This document shows, one piece after another, positions 1 through 11,098 of a stretch of 64,000 bases of DNA. The notes below the pieces were generated by a model. The model worked only from the letters and a program-made list of their open reading frames with translations, did not search any database and had not been told where the DNA came from. The DNA is from Adineta vaga (lineage: Eukaryota > Rotifera), in contig CP075496.1 in assembly GCA_021613535.1 (NCBI GenBank), positions 9,424,001 through 9,488,000 on the forward strand. The letters are read 5' to 3'. The first letter of the stretch is position 1; each line of letters begins with the position of its first letter. A program made the position numbers and the translations under genes.

Positions 1-656
1 AAATCATATTCTCGATTAAATGAATAAATATTTGTTAATTGAATATTTAAATATTTTAAATTCGGTGTATATTGAATTAATTGATAGATATATTTAAAAT
101 GATTTAAACTTAGTATTAAAGAATGAAGATGAAAATTTGTTTGTAAATCGCGAAAATTATTTTGATAACGAAGATGGATCATCGGTTGATAATGAAATAT
201 TTGCAAAACATTTTCAGGATGAAAAACTTTCGTTAAAATAAACTTTGTTTCGATGGAATATGGACCTATAATTTTGAATGTATGTAATCGTTGAAAATGT
301 TTTCGATTGAATAATAATTCAAGTTGTAAATAGGTCCAATCGGATGAAGATTTGATTATAATTGATGTTAAATTCGAGAAGATATTCAATGATATCCATA
401 TTGAAGGATCGAAAATGATCAATGTCTCTATTTTAGATGAAACAGTATAGATGATTGTTCGCCAGAATTGAAAATCTGTTGATGGTAATTCGAAATAATT
501 CAGATGACATTGAGGATGAAGAAGAAGTGTATTGAATCGTTCATTGAAATAGAAAAATGTATAGAAAATATCATTTGGAGATAAATAATCAAAAATTTCA
601 TGAACGATTTCTGTAGGAAAGCGATCTAGCCATGTTTTCGATTCGTTTTTGCACAT
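1..656 (-). CDS. F-box/LRR-like protein, 5' part (gene runs off left edge)
   Basis: Read from an ATG at 656, the minus strand is open without a stop to base 1, giving 218 codons of an incomplete gene. The start of the protein (WLDRFPTEIVHEIFDYLSP) is a typical F-box: L/F-P-x-E-I-x-x-x-I-F-x-Y-L-x-P-x-D. The rest is rich in Leu, Ile, Phe and His, with weak leucine-rich spacing, as in the three other F-box genes of this window (5931, 17297, 36586). F-box proteins normally link a bound substrate to Skp1 in an SCF ubiquitin ligase; that role is family knowledge, not seen here. The 3' end is missing only because the window ends. Moderately sure of the F-box, unsure of substrate or exact repeat fold. 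Confidence 0.75.
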   Translation of the reverse strand, partial: MCKNESKTWLDRFPTEIVHEIFDYLSPNDIFYTFFYFNERFNTLLLHPQCHLNYFELPSTDFQFWRTIIYTVSSKIETLIIFDPSIWISLNIFSNLTSIIIKSSSDWTYLQLELLFNRKHFQRLHTFKIIGPYSIETKFILTKVFHPENVLQIFHYQPMIHLRYQNNFRDLQTNFHLHSLILSLNHFKYIYQLIQYTPNLKYLNIQLTNIYSFNREYD

Positions 657-781
657 TCTTTCCTATTTTTTTTAAATAGTGTATATCAAAACTAAAGTTC
701 TTTATCAATATAGAAAAGATAAAATTAAGTTCTTAAGATGAATCACGCAGATTCTGTATGAAAGACAATGTAAATATTAAA

Positions 782-1861
782 TTAATATGTTGTCTTATAA
801 GTTTGTTTCGTACACGTTTGTGCACTCTTATATATTGCTTCGATCATTCGATGACGTATTACAGCATCTTCCCAAGTTGGATAGATACCATCTTTCTTGG
901 CAAATTCATCATATGCTCGACTAACATTGATATGAGTACCTTGTTCTTCATCTAATTTGATTTCTGTCATATCTTCACCGTTAAAACTGGCATGAAGTGT
1001 CGGTGATGAAAGTTGCAAATGTCCAGTTGGACCTTTTATTTGTAATTCACCTTGAGTACCTTCCACTTCCCAAAGAAGATTAGTACCTTTATATGAGCCA
1101 CCACGTAAATGAACTGATGCATACGTACCAGATGTTAAGATTCCACTAACACTCATTTGATCATGAGATGTCAATGGTTCATCACGAATTTTATTTCCTT
1201 TATCATCACGAACTTCGATCATTTTCCTGGCATTATGTATCGTTGCTGTCACTGATTCAAATTCTCCAAATACATAACACATAGCATCCAATGAATGACC
1301 ACCTGGTATAGAAATCATCGTTGCTCCATTTTCAATATTAGCAAGATAAGCGTTGGTATTATCAATCGAAGCACCCCAAGCCGCACCACTAGCATACAGA
1401 TGAGTTGAAAGAATATTTCCTAACTTTCCAGAATCGATGATCTCTTTGATTTTTCTGATTACGGACGATTGACGTGCTTGCAATATTACCATAGTTTTTA
1501 TACCTTTTGATTGAGCTAATTGAGTTAATTCTTCGGCTTCTTGAAGATTTCGTGCAAGAGGCCATTCTACAATAGCATTTTTTCCTTGTAGTACAGCAGG
1601 CATGATCAATGGTTTATGTAATGGCACTTTGACAGATACAACAACAGTATCAACTTGTGAATCTTGAGCTAATTCTTCTGGTGAGCCATAATATTTCTCA
1701 ATACCAAATGCATCTGCTGCAGATTTTGCGGATTCAATCGTAGAATTTGCCAATGCTTTTATGCTATAAATTGAAGAATTCTGTAAATATCGTGCATGAG
1801 CATTTTCAGCCCAACGTCCTTTTGATAATCCTATGAATCCGATATTAATTTTAGAAGCCAT
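782..1861 (-). CDS. Gfo/Idh/MocA-family oxidoreductase, Gal80-like
   Basis: Intronless gene of 359 residues from the ATG at 1861 (MASKINIGFIGLSKG). The N-terminus has the Rossmann glycine pattern (INIGFIGLSKGRW) in the Gal80-like variant, then VVVSVKVPLHKPLI and GKNAIVEWPLARN, matching the nucleotide-binding half of the Gfo/Idh/MocA family; the C-terminal half has a GGHSLDAMCYVFGEF block. EWPLARN stands where classical members have EKP, a feature of fungal Gal80-type proteins, so the usual catalytic Lys is absent and activity may be lost or altered. In fungi Gal80 is a regulator of galactose genes, but paralogues are plain sugar dehydrogenases. The absence of introns and the fungal-type motifs suggest horizontal acquisition (inference). 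An in-frame TTG lies further upstream but has no conserved residues to support it. Confidence 0.85.
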   Translation of the reverse strand: MASKINIGFIGLSKGRWAENAHARYLQNSSIYSIKALANSTIESAKSAADAFGIEKYYGSPEELAQDSQVDTVVVSVKVPLHKPLIMPAVLQGKNAIVEWPLARNLQEAEELTQLAQSKGIKTMVILQARQSSVIRKIKEIIDSGKLGNILSTHLYASGAAWGASIDNTNAYLANIENGATMISIPGGHSLDAMCYVFGEFESVTATIHNARKMIEVRDDKGNKIRDEPLTSHDQMSVSGILTSGTYASVHLRGGSYKGTNLLWEVEGTQGELQIKGPTGHLQLSSPTLHASFNGEDMTEIKLDEEQGTHINVSRAYDEFAKKDGIYPTWEDAVIRHRMIEAIYKSAQTCTKQTYKTTY

Positions 1862-2375
1862 CAAATTTGATAAAGACGACAAATTTCAATGTATTTATGC
1901 GTGTGATATTTCTATACTTATAAAGTGCATTCATCATGCTGACATAGCTCTTTTATATTTAAACGATGCAATTTACCGTACGTACGGTAAGGCCGCACGA
2001 TAAATTTACCTTGATGTATTTTTCACTGTCATATTCAGAAAGAGAATAAAAAATAAAAAGCACACACACATTTACCAGTGTTGCAATGAAAAACATATTC
2101 TCTTTTACACCATCACATGTAAATATTCTCTTATTTACTCACATTAAAACCCTATAGGTGTATCAGTCTTTTCTTGTTAAAAATTGAGTTCAATGCGAGC
2201 ATACTCTATGCATATAGTATGGATAGGATGTAGCGATAATGATGAAAAGATAGATGCACACATTTTTAATGAATGCTAGTCATTGCTTTACTAACGTACT
2301 GTTTGTGCTGATGCATTGAATATGAATATATGTAGTATTCATCATGAAAGTTGAGATTTATGAATTTCTACTGTT
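1862..2375. other. Intergenic, upstream of the Gal80-like gene
   Basis: Non-coding in all frames. It holds the 18-bp palindrome at 1973-1990, A-rich runs near 2045-2065, and otherwise no recognisable structure. Confidence 0.6.
1973..1990. promoter_or_regulatory. 18-bp perfect palindrome TTACCGTACGTACGGTAA
   Basis: The sequence TTACCGTACGTACGGTAA is its own reverse complement. It is GC-richer than its surroundings and lies 112 bp upstream of the ATG of the Gal80-like gene (minus strand start at 1861). Such a dyad could bind a dimeric regulator. This is inference; no factor is recognised. Confidence 0.4.
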
Positions 2376-3890
2376 TCATTCCTGATAGTGGCAGGATGTT
2401 AAAGCAACAGCTAGTAAATTGCGTTGATCATCTGATTTTTCGAATTTTAAACATACGTCCAGAGAACAATTACCATTAATATTTCCCATAGCGTAGGCAC
2501 TAAAACCTTCTGGACATTCTTGTACACACGATTCAGTAGCTATATTGCCATGTTGAAATGAGTAAATACCACCATAACGAGATTAAGTTTTTGTATTGGT
2601 TGTTATTCTTTCAGACAGACATACTTTTATACCATCGAAGTTGTAACCTTCTGAATATCCTTGAGTACACATGAATGTATTAGTAACTGGATTAACTTTT
2701 TGTGTTGCGAATGAACCACCAAACACATAAGTTGATTGGATAGTAGCATTATTGTATAAACTAGATTTTTGAATAAGATTCCGATTACTACCATAAAGAT
2801 TGATATAGCACTGCCCTTGACCGATATCAATGTTTTCACAGAATTGTTTCAATCAGAGAAATCCGTCGATTCATACTGAATTGAACTATGTAACAGATAT
2901 GTAGTAAATTCATATTTACACACTGATCGTAGACTATAGTACCGTCTAGATGGAAAATACATTGAAAATTTTTCTGAAAAAATGTTTGTATGACAATCAA
3001 GCAATATCTTACGATGGCATGCGAGAAACATCTGAGCAAGTACGAATAAATCCACCAAACTACGTTGTTTGTGAAACTGGAGCACAAAAGTTGTCATCTA
3101 TATTAGCAATCCAATTGACGGACGGGGAATCTCTATTCATACATCCTCGAACAATGTTCATTTCTACATAGCTGTTTACTGCTTGGTCGATTTCTTTTCG
3201 AACTTTAGTTACAGTTGTTTCAGTCAATTCTAGAAATTTATCTGCATTAATAAAATAGGTTATATTTTTAATAGCTCGATGAATGATGGCTGGATTCGTT
3301 TCAAACTGATGCTTGCCATGCTTCCATATGATTGCCAAGTATGAACACATCGCTGTCCTTGGAACTTACTACTTTTTCGCTGAATATTCTTTTTAGATTC
3401 ATTGGCTGTGGCATGAGGAGTAACTGAAATGGGATATAAAATCTTCTTCGATGATTGATCCAACCAAATATAGACGTTTGGTAAAATGTGTTCCATATTT
3501 TTTAACAAACAATTGTGCATGATAAATGCCCGGAAGACGTTGATTAGTCGTTTGGATATTCAAAAATATTCGGTAGATCCTTCCTTACTTGCGAATGCAA
3601 TGGATATGAAGGTTGTAGATTTTGAATCCCAAATAACCAGCACTTCTACCGATTATCAGATTTGATGCGTAGTCATTGCTTCGCGTGTCAAATGTGTCAA
3701 TCTCAGTAGATCCAAGTTCAATATTATTTTCGTACAAAGGAATCATTTCGATACAGGATTGAAACTTATCAGAACTGTTAAAATTTGACACCTTGGAAAC
3801 TGGAGCCATATCAGGAAATTGTAAGTGATCCCATCCAAGACCTGGATAAATATCAACCTTCAATGATCTTTCACCACCACAACGTAGAAT
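2376..3890 (-). pseudogene. Perforin-2 (MPEG1)-like MACPF gene, broken
   Basis: Minus-strand blocks in shifting frames together resemble a macrophage-expressed/perforin-2-like protein. The 5' block (about 3585-3880) has the start of the MACPF region (PGLGWDHLQFPDMAPV). A middle block (3060-3350) carries the conserved C-terminal-domain segment (NIVRGCMNRDSP, then NIDDNFC). The 3' blocks (2376-2852) carry Cys-rich GGSF and GGIY motifs. The copy is broken: no signal-peptide exon or start is visible, most of the MACPF body between the first two blocks is missing, the frame changes near 3350-3520, in-frame stops lie at 3060-3062 and 2583-2585, and the stretch 2853-3059 has several more stops. Intact relatives are pore-forming immune proteins of endolysosomal membranes. 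Called a dead copy with good confidence; the exact parent is uncertain. Confidence 0.7.
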
Positions 3891-4641
3891 TTAAAAACAA
3901 AAAAGTGTTGAACAGATTTGCATTTTCAATTGTTATGCTTTATCTATGTGCTTAGAAAACGTGAACTTCACAATCTAAAACATAACAATAACTTACTAGA
4001 TCTCAAATCGGCTTTTACACATCCAAAACGGCACTAATAATCTTTTTGTGTTGCAAATGTGTTTTTTTTCTGTTTTAAAAATGAGATTATTGAAAATGCA
4101 GACAACTTAAATACTCTTATAGTCACTGCAGGTCAGCAGTAATTGAATTCAATATGGTTCGAAAGTATTTCTTAAGAATAATATCTCATATCACCATATA
4201 ATCCGCTCGTATCTAATTTCATACAATAAACATTAGAAAAATCATGCATAAAGACAGAATGTATCTCGCTTCATGATTTTCATCGAATTACTTTTTTAAT
4301 AAGATTAGAAATATGAGAAGAGCATTACCGTAACTCTTATTCGTCCCAATTTCTATCTAAATCCTGGTACTTAGGCGACGACTTCATTATTATTTTTACT
4401 TTCGAAAAGAATTTATTTTTTTATCTTTTGAAATGAGTGTAACTCGTGAGCATTGGTAAACATAGTGTCTTTTATTTAGAAACTTTCCATAGGTGGTTGA
4501 GCAACGATACACAATGTTGCTGGAAATTGGACACTTGCTCGTGAAGTCAATGATGCTGTTCTCCAAAGACAGGGACAGGTAATATTTAGTCCATGTGCTT
4601 CAACTAACGTTAGTTGGTCATCACATTTGATTTGTTTTTGA
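3891..4641. other. Intergenic with a possible relic exon
   Basis: No gene. On the plus strand 4503-4580 reads GG-stop-ATIHNVAGNWTLAREVNDAVLQ... and then meets a GT, so it looks like one exon of a dead gene of unrecognised family. The rest is AT-rich and featureless. Confidence 0.3.
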
Positions 4642-5040
4642 TCACTTGATGGCTAATAAGAAATTGTTCTGATTATTAATTAATGATCGAACATCGTTCA
4701 GAAATAGACTTACATTACCAGACCAGAACGGTTCATGATCGATGAAACGACCAAATGTTGCTTGACAGAAATTACGATACAGACGTGTATTAAGAATATG
4801 TAAATGATAGTAGAGATCGAGCTTTTTTGGTGGACCACATTGATAAAGTCCATCACGTAAGGCAGTATAATAATTTTCCAGTTCATATATAGCTTTATTA
4901 GCTTCTACTTCAGTATGATTGGCCATTTCTTGAATGATCAGTTCTTTCATATATTGTCGATCATCATCAGGCAATGTAACACGTTCAATAGCAGCTACGT
5001 ATGCAAAAATGCATAAAAATATGATGCAACAAACTTTCAT
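4642..5040 (-). CDS. Small secreted protein, unknown
   Basis: Single-exon gene of 132 residues. The chosen ATG at 5040 places a clean signal peptide first (MKVCCIIFLCIFAYVAAIER), with cleavage likely after the AYVAA; the longer in-frame extension to 5127 would bury it. The mature part is about 115 residues, mostly charged and predicted helical (RQYMKELIIQEMANHTEVEA), with one N-glycosylation site NHT and another NVS near the end, and two Cys (YQCGPP and NFCQAT) that could pair. I do not recognise a family. It lies between the perforin-like relic and an F-box gene on the other strand with no sign of co-regulation. Confidence 0.6.
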   Translation of the reverse strand: MKVCCIIFLCIFAYVAAIERVTLPDDDRQYMKELIIQEMANHTEVEANKAIYELENYYTALRDGLYQCGPPKKLDLYYHLHILNTRLYRNFCQATFGRFIDHEPFWSGNVSLFLNDVRSLINNQNNFLLAIK

Positions 5041-5930
5041 CGTGGCTATACCCTTCGTTATTACAAATATACTGATCTTTCGATATAATCGTTCTAAATG
5101 GTAAAAGAAATAACAATTCATATGCAAATCGAGATATTACAAAAATAAATCATATAGAATGAAATAAGAAAAAAGTATTATTTACTGACAAAAATATAAC
5201 TCTTATGTATCCAAGATGAAGAATAATTTGGAATACATATTTAAATTTGCTTATAAGACTAGGAGTCAAAATGCATTCAAAGAAAAGGAATAGTCACTGT
5301 CAATAATATTCCTAAAGTTACTGTAGAATTGAAATAAAATTTTCAGTGATTTAATCTCATTGAATTGAATAATCTTTTCTTCTAGTGAATGAAGTTTATG
5401 ATCATAACGTCTACTATACAAAAAAGTTATAAATTAAGTTTTTTCTAACGCATCTATTGGTGATGTTCTAGTCTTTCTATATCGAGTCGTGGTATTTCAT
5501 ATACAACTATCAAGCTTTTCTACCACATTCATCTATAACATCTTTTGTCATGTGATGTCCTTGTTTTAAGATCCATATTTTCCAATTTTCATGTGCAAAT
5601 CAGAAAGAGACAGAAAGAAGAATGCAATACGAGTTTCTTTCTGTCATTTTATATTCTCATTATGGTATCGTATTGATAATCATATCCCAAACACAAGAAT
5701 GAAAAGTTCACATAGAAACATTTGAATTGAAATATGTGCATATGTATTATCATTGAAAAATTTTAATGTAGAATAATATAGATTTAATATATTATGGGCA
5801 GAACGAAAAAAAAACAACATGCGAAAAACATGTGCAAACAGGTTTTTATTTGAATATGATAACATCTTACATCTTTCGTTGATATGAGGTTGTATTTTCG
5901 TATTTATTGATCTTCAACTATTTCATCAAT
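5041..5930. other. Intergenic between divergent genes
   Basis: About 0.9 kb with no supported gene. It contains the promoter regions of the secreted-protein gene (minus) and the F-box gene (plus). No repeat or RNA gene seen. Confidence 0.5.
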
Positions 5931-7799
5931 ATGGTTCGGTACTGTTGGTTAGATATTTTGCCTGTTGAAATAATACATATTTTATTTACTTATTTTTCTG
6001 CACATGAATTACTTCGAATGCTCTTCGATGTCAGTGATTATATTAATGATATTTTATGTACATATTCAACATATCATATCAGTTTAAAATTGATTCAAAA
6101 ATCCGATCTGAATTTAATTCATAATCGTATTTTACCTGAACAAGTCATTTCTTTGACACTTTCTGATGATAACAATACAATTGTTCAATCCAAAATATTT
6201 CTATCTTATTTTCGTATGGAACAATTTACGCGTTTAAGAATATTGAGATTAGTTCAGATTGATATTCAATCATTAAAATCTATTTTCTCAGTATTACATA
6301 CATTAAGAGATTTACGTTCATTGTCATTCAATATTGAAACAATTCGACATCGATTTCCAGCATGGAATAATGGTTATTCAAATGAATTCAATCAATTGTC
6401 TACTCTCCTAGCCAATACTTACTTACAAATAGTACCTCGACTTAATCATGTCTATTTAAATAATTCAAATGATTTAATCACACTACCACAACTAGCAAAT
6501 TTGTGTCGATTGAAACTCGACAAATGTTCATTGAATGATTTGATGATAATCTTTTCGAATGCATCAGAATTAAAATCGTTAGACATTTCTTTCAATACGG
6601 ATATATCCAACAATGTTTTCATTTTACCATCAAATCAATTGAATCGATTGATTGTAACAATTAAAGGTAAACATATCAGAAGTCATCTATAAAATGCTTA
6701 TAATTCATTTCTGTGAATAGATCAACGTCTTTCAAAAACTCAGATAGAACAATTCCTATCTAATTCATTTCATTTAAAACATTTGGAATTTCAAGCAAAT
6801 GTTTGTGAAGATATAACTGATGGTTATTTTTGGCAACAAATAGCACATTCTTTCATAACATTGAATTTCAAAGTTAATATCTTACAAATTGATGTGCAAA
6901 AAACACTTGATTCATTTCGTACATCATTCTGGCTTGAAGAGAAACATTGGTATGTTGCTTTTCAAAATGGATGTTTATTTTCGTTACCTCATTTCGCATC
7001 GGAATGTATGGACACCCTACATATGTCAATATTTCAATCAACAGCACCGAATCCTTCTCTAATGTATAGTCAACTGAATAAACTCACAGTGAATACAAAT
7101 CTCGATGAAAATGAACATTATCGATGTGCTCATATCAACACATTGGTATTAGAAATTCCGATATCGAGTGAAATACTTAAAGAAATCATTGATATAGATC
7201 AAGTAGAACATTTAATTATTTCATCACTAGATGATATGTTAACTTTTAAATCGCTGACGCACAAAATGTCTCGATTATCTAAATTAACTATAACGAATAG
7301 TGTTACTATGAATACAATCGAACGAATTCGAACTTATCAATTTACACAAATACGTAGTCTTCAAATTAGTTTGAGCGAAAGAAATATGGATTGTATTATC
7401 GAAGAATTGTTTCTTTTATTTCCTCATATCGAATATTTGATGTGTAAATCTCCTATTCCATCAGTAACTATGATGATTCGTATGCTAAATGGATTTGAAA
7501 AATTATTGAAAGGATCATTTTGTGCAGATTGCTCATTCTATTGGAGAGAATCCAATTTTTGTCGATATCCAAATTCGATCAATTCGCATTCACAACAGTA
7601 TACATGTCAAGTTTACCATTCACCAAACACACAAATACCGCTTTCTATTCAATGGAGCATTGAAAACCAAGTAAGATCTTATCTAAATTTGACAGACTCA
7701 CGTTCTTCTCATCTTATTATAGTCATTGAATCATTCATTTTGGAGACGAGGATACCGTTGGTATTATTTAAAATATCATGCATTACAAAGTTTAAATGA
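5931..7799 (+). CDS. F-box/LRR-like protein, two exons
   Basis: Exons 5931-6666 and 6721-7799, joined by a 54-bp GT..AG intron that splits a GAT codon, give 604 residues. The N-terminus MVRYCWLDILPVEIIHILFT is an F-box. Residues about 90-260 show Leu-rich repeats (RLRILRLVQIDIQSLKSIF, SLDISFNTDI). The second exon continues with weaker LRR-like segments and an aromatic block (SFWLEEKHWYVAF) that has clear counterparts in the F-box genes at 17297 (EFWIKKHQWYVR) and 36586 (SFWTERQWIFET), so the three are paralogues. Without the intron the first exon would stop at 6692, so splicing is needed. Expected role: substrate receptor of an SCF ubiquitin ligase; substrate unknown. Confidence 0.8.
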
Positions 7800-8992
7800 T
7801 AATTTTTTGTTTATTCGGTTTATCATAGAATTTCTCGTTTATTTCTTCATTGTTATTCTGATGCATACATTTTATCAAAGTTTCAATATGGAATTCTGTC
7901 TGATAAAAACTATTTTCATCACTATTTTCTACAATTTTTGTCGTTATCTATTTAATATATTCAAATCAGACAATATTTATATCATCTTAATCTATGAACT
8001 TTATATCTGGTGTTTTTTTAGTTTAATCGTATTTGTCTTTTCACTTTTCAGCCAAATAATTTATGATTCAAACAATTGATAAGTTTTCAAACGAATGTCT
8101 TCACTTGTTTTTGTTTTGTTTCTATCTAATCAATAATAAATCACATCTGCAAGAACTCTTGAACTATCACCAAAATCAACTCAGCATCTATTCATTTTGC
8201 CGCCGTGAGCCTCATTGATATAACCATTTGTAGTGTTTCTTTTTTTCAATCAGAATTCCCTATGACAAAACGCAAAGAAAATGATTCATTGTGTGCTATG
8301 AAACGCCGTTAGTGACACTAAGATGGAAAAAAAGAAAATTTTGTTGATTCAATGCACCGTGAAGGACAATATTTAGGAAGGCATTCTTGCCATACAAGTA
8401 GTAAACAAACTGCATTTGTGTTGTTGAAACAATTTTTAATGCAGAATCCATTGTAAATATATTGAAAAAATAATATTTGAATAAAAAAAAGGAATTTTTT
8501 GAGTACAGAGAGAGAGATTTAAAGTAATGGAAAGAAAGTAATACTATTGGTAGAATACACTTTCGATAAAGTGTTTATATGGAGATTTTGGAAGGAAAAA
8601 TTAGACAATAAACGATGAGAAGTTTATCATGACGATACAGGTAATGTCAATTGGTGTTTGATATTTTTGTGATTGTTATAATTTGTTCAAGCGGGACGCA
8701 CAAAATCACTAAAGATCAGTTGATCTAAAGAGAAAATATATTATAATTAGTCTAAAATTATAGTATTATTACGAGATAGGCATATATTTAACTGACTATA
8801 AGTGAAAATAAGTTACCGAATCAATTTTCAAACTAACATGTTAGTATATCTAGTCTGTATTGATAAGAATATATGTTGTATCTTGATATAGGACTTCCTT
8901 AATTTAGAACGACTTCGTTTAACTATTGAAGATTTACCGGCTGACTTATCAACTATATACTAATTATAAATTTTTCTTTAGTGCTGATAGTA
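7800..8992. other. Intergenic, AT-rich
   Basis: About 1.2 kb downstream of the F-box gene. A run of hydrophobic codons at 7800-8079 is open on the plus strand but is very AT-rich and lacks a start of its own, so I do not call it. Nothing else recognised. Confidence 0.45.
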
Positions 8993-9288
8993 CATCCGAG
9001 TAGGGGTGCACCAAATCCAATCCCAGTCAAATCCAAATCTAGGATTTGACAAGATTTGACTTGACTGGTAGTAAGCGACGATTTGTGTCGATATGCAATT
9101 TGACAATAATGGCGAATGTGTGGTGAATAAAAATGGATACTCATATAATGCCCCGTCTGCACCTATCGCACATCCATACTCACATATACGCCCTCGCTCA
9201 TATTCACACGCTCAGATTCTGTCAGGTCCAGGTCAAATCTAGTCAAATCCAATTCTAGAATTGGATTTGGTGCACCCCTACATCCGAG
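8993..9288. mobile_element. hAT-type MITE, 280 bp, with 8-bp target duplication
   Basis: Element 9001-9280 begins TAGGGGTGCACCAAATCC and ends with the exact reverse complement; the perfect terminal inverted repeat is 21 bp, with more imperfect pairing inside (TCAAATCC/GGATTTGAC motifs on both arms). It is flanked by the direct repeat CATCCGAG at 8993-9000 and 9281-9288. An 8-bp target duplication and the T/CAGGGGTG-like end are typical of the hAT superfamily. It has no transposase, so it would depend on an autonomous relative elsewhere. The intact ends and target repeat suggest fairly recent insertion. Confidence 0.88.
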
Positions 9289-9881
9289 CAACACAGCTTT
9301 TAGTATCTAGTTCAAGATACAGGAGTAAGACATCGATAGTACATTACTTTTGCGGATAATTTTATCTCTCAGCGATACTAAAAACAGACAATTAGAAATA
9401 TTCCATTGATTTCTTATTCTACAAAAGATCAGATTATTCTATATGCAAAAGGAAAATATACATTTAGCATTCTTTAGTGTTGTAGCGTCTTTCAAAGAGA
9501 TTTAGTACAATGATGTAATGTCTACACTCTTGTCTGATAGTGTTTGCTTTGAGATCGTAAAAGTTTTAGATGATAGGTGAAAATATTCAAAATTGAAAAC
9601 AATATTCACCAGCTCTATGTGTTAATCTTCGTCGAATAAAATGATAGTACATCGATTCTTTCTGTTACTATTGAGATTTTGTTTAACTAGTATTACGTCA
9701 AAAGCTTCATCATAACGATGAATATTCGTCTCTTCAAATAAAATAAGTAAAAGGTAATATTCATAAAGTAATGTTAAATCGTAATTTTCCGACCGAAGTG
9801 ACGCTTCATTGTATATTATATTCTCCTTCTTGCCTTTTTTTCACCAACATACACGTTATCGCTGACGCATCATTTGCGATT
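9289..9881. other. Intergenic
   Basis: No gene or repeat recognised between the MITE and the 3' end of the minus-strand gene that ends at 9882. Confidence 0.45.
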
Positions 9882-11098
9882 TCATATTTTTTGAATCATC
9901 ATCCTCATTTCCCATAGGCTTAGCGCCCGTTGAGGATATCTTTTATGATAAATATTATTCCTCGAAAAGCAAAAACCATCATCAATATGAGTCGTTGATG
10001 TTTTTCTCTCATTCCTACATTCTTTTAAGAGTGAAGATTACAGAATACAACATGGCGCCATAAAAAAGAAACATGCGATATCTAACGATATTTGAAAAGT
10101 AAGTATACATTTTTCTTCGTAATGTATAGATAACAACATGTTTATAACTCTACCTATTTTAGAATATTGACGACCCGCTGTGTTACGATTTGCGCCGTGT
10201 CTCGCTTGACCAAGCCGCTTCAGTGCAAGTAAACAACGATTACGATTCCTTAATTCCATACGAAACCGTGGTACCAATGTGGACGAAGATGCAAAATTCG
10301 TCCGATTATAAACTACAAATATAACAGATTTGAATTGTGTTCAAATATGAAAATGATGATCATACCATTTTGTAATAATGGATTATTATTTCCATGGAAA
10401 TGTTGAATAGGTGCTGGTAGAAATACTAAAATATAATTAATGAAAATAAAACTAAACTTCCTACTGCAATGGTCATTAAAGTTCTATGCTCAGGAATCAA
10501 TTCTTTAGAAGGACAAAGCAATTAAACCTGAAGAAAACATATCAGTTGATCTATGTCATCATTCAATAGAATTGAGACGTGTGTTGTATAATTCGTACAA
10601 TGGTAATTTGAAAATCGAGTTAATACGAAATTATCACATTATTTGTTTAGTAAAATCACTAATTACATTGTTTCTTTTATAGATTGCTCGATATGAAGTC
10701 CAATAGTCAATGTACCTAACAACATCATTTTATCGATAATCGTACGTTCATTGTCGAATTTGCAATTTATATGTCTTTTTTTTCGTTTCTAGTAAACTAT
10801 AATATCTTCTTAAAAATTGAATACAAAACAATACGTACTGAAAGGTTGAATGGGAATGATATTATCGTTGTGTTGATTACTAACACCAGATTCTTGCTAT
10901 ATATGTAAGAAAATTAAAAAAAGATAATGTTATTCAATCATCAATTATACTTGTCCTTCTAGTTCATTTTGTGAATCAAGATCTTCATTAGCTTCAAAGC
11001 CTGTATCACCAGCGAAGTTCTTATAGGAAAACACATTTATGATCAACGAATAATATAGCAAATATATAACAACTTACATCGATGGGTGTTCCGTTCAT
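9882..11098 (-). CDS. Probable multi-exon membrane protein, family unknown
   Basis: A chain of short minus-strand exons with good splice sites. Exons 11078-11098 (MNGTPID), 10951-11019 and 10839-10896 are acidic and Gln-rich. About 10667-10788 is basic then hydrophobic (KRKKRHINC... TLTIGLHIEQ). About 10426-10520 encodes a transmembrane-like stretch (TLMTIAVGSLVLFSLIIF). The exons 10366-10425, 10154-10312 and 9882-10021 join in one consistent phase and encode a basic tail (RNRNRCLLALKRLGQARHG) ending at TGA 9882. The joins at both ends of the 10667-10788 exon and after the transmembrane exon are not certain; the simplest in-phase solution there would need introns of only 25-32 bp. I recognise no family. 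It could instead be a decaying gene. Confidence 0.45.

Noticed and set aside
2950-3171. Plus-strand frame of 73 codons
   Set aside because: Antisense to the perforin-2-like relic and without any motif.
5680-5865. 61-codon minus-strand frame
   Set aside because: Composition follows AT-rich DNA; no signal peptide or partner exon.
7726-8079. Hydrophobic open frame of 117 codons overlapping the end of the F-box gene
   Set aside because: Its start lies inside the F-box gene in another frame, and its Phe/Ile/Tyr richness follows from T-rich DNA.
8953-9162. Open frame over the left part of the MITE
   Set aside because: It crosses the element border and the target duplication, so it cannot be an ancestral gene.
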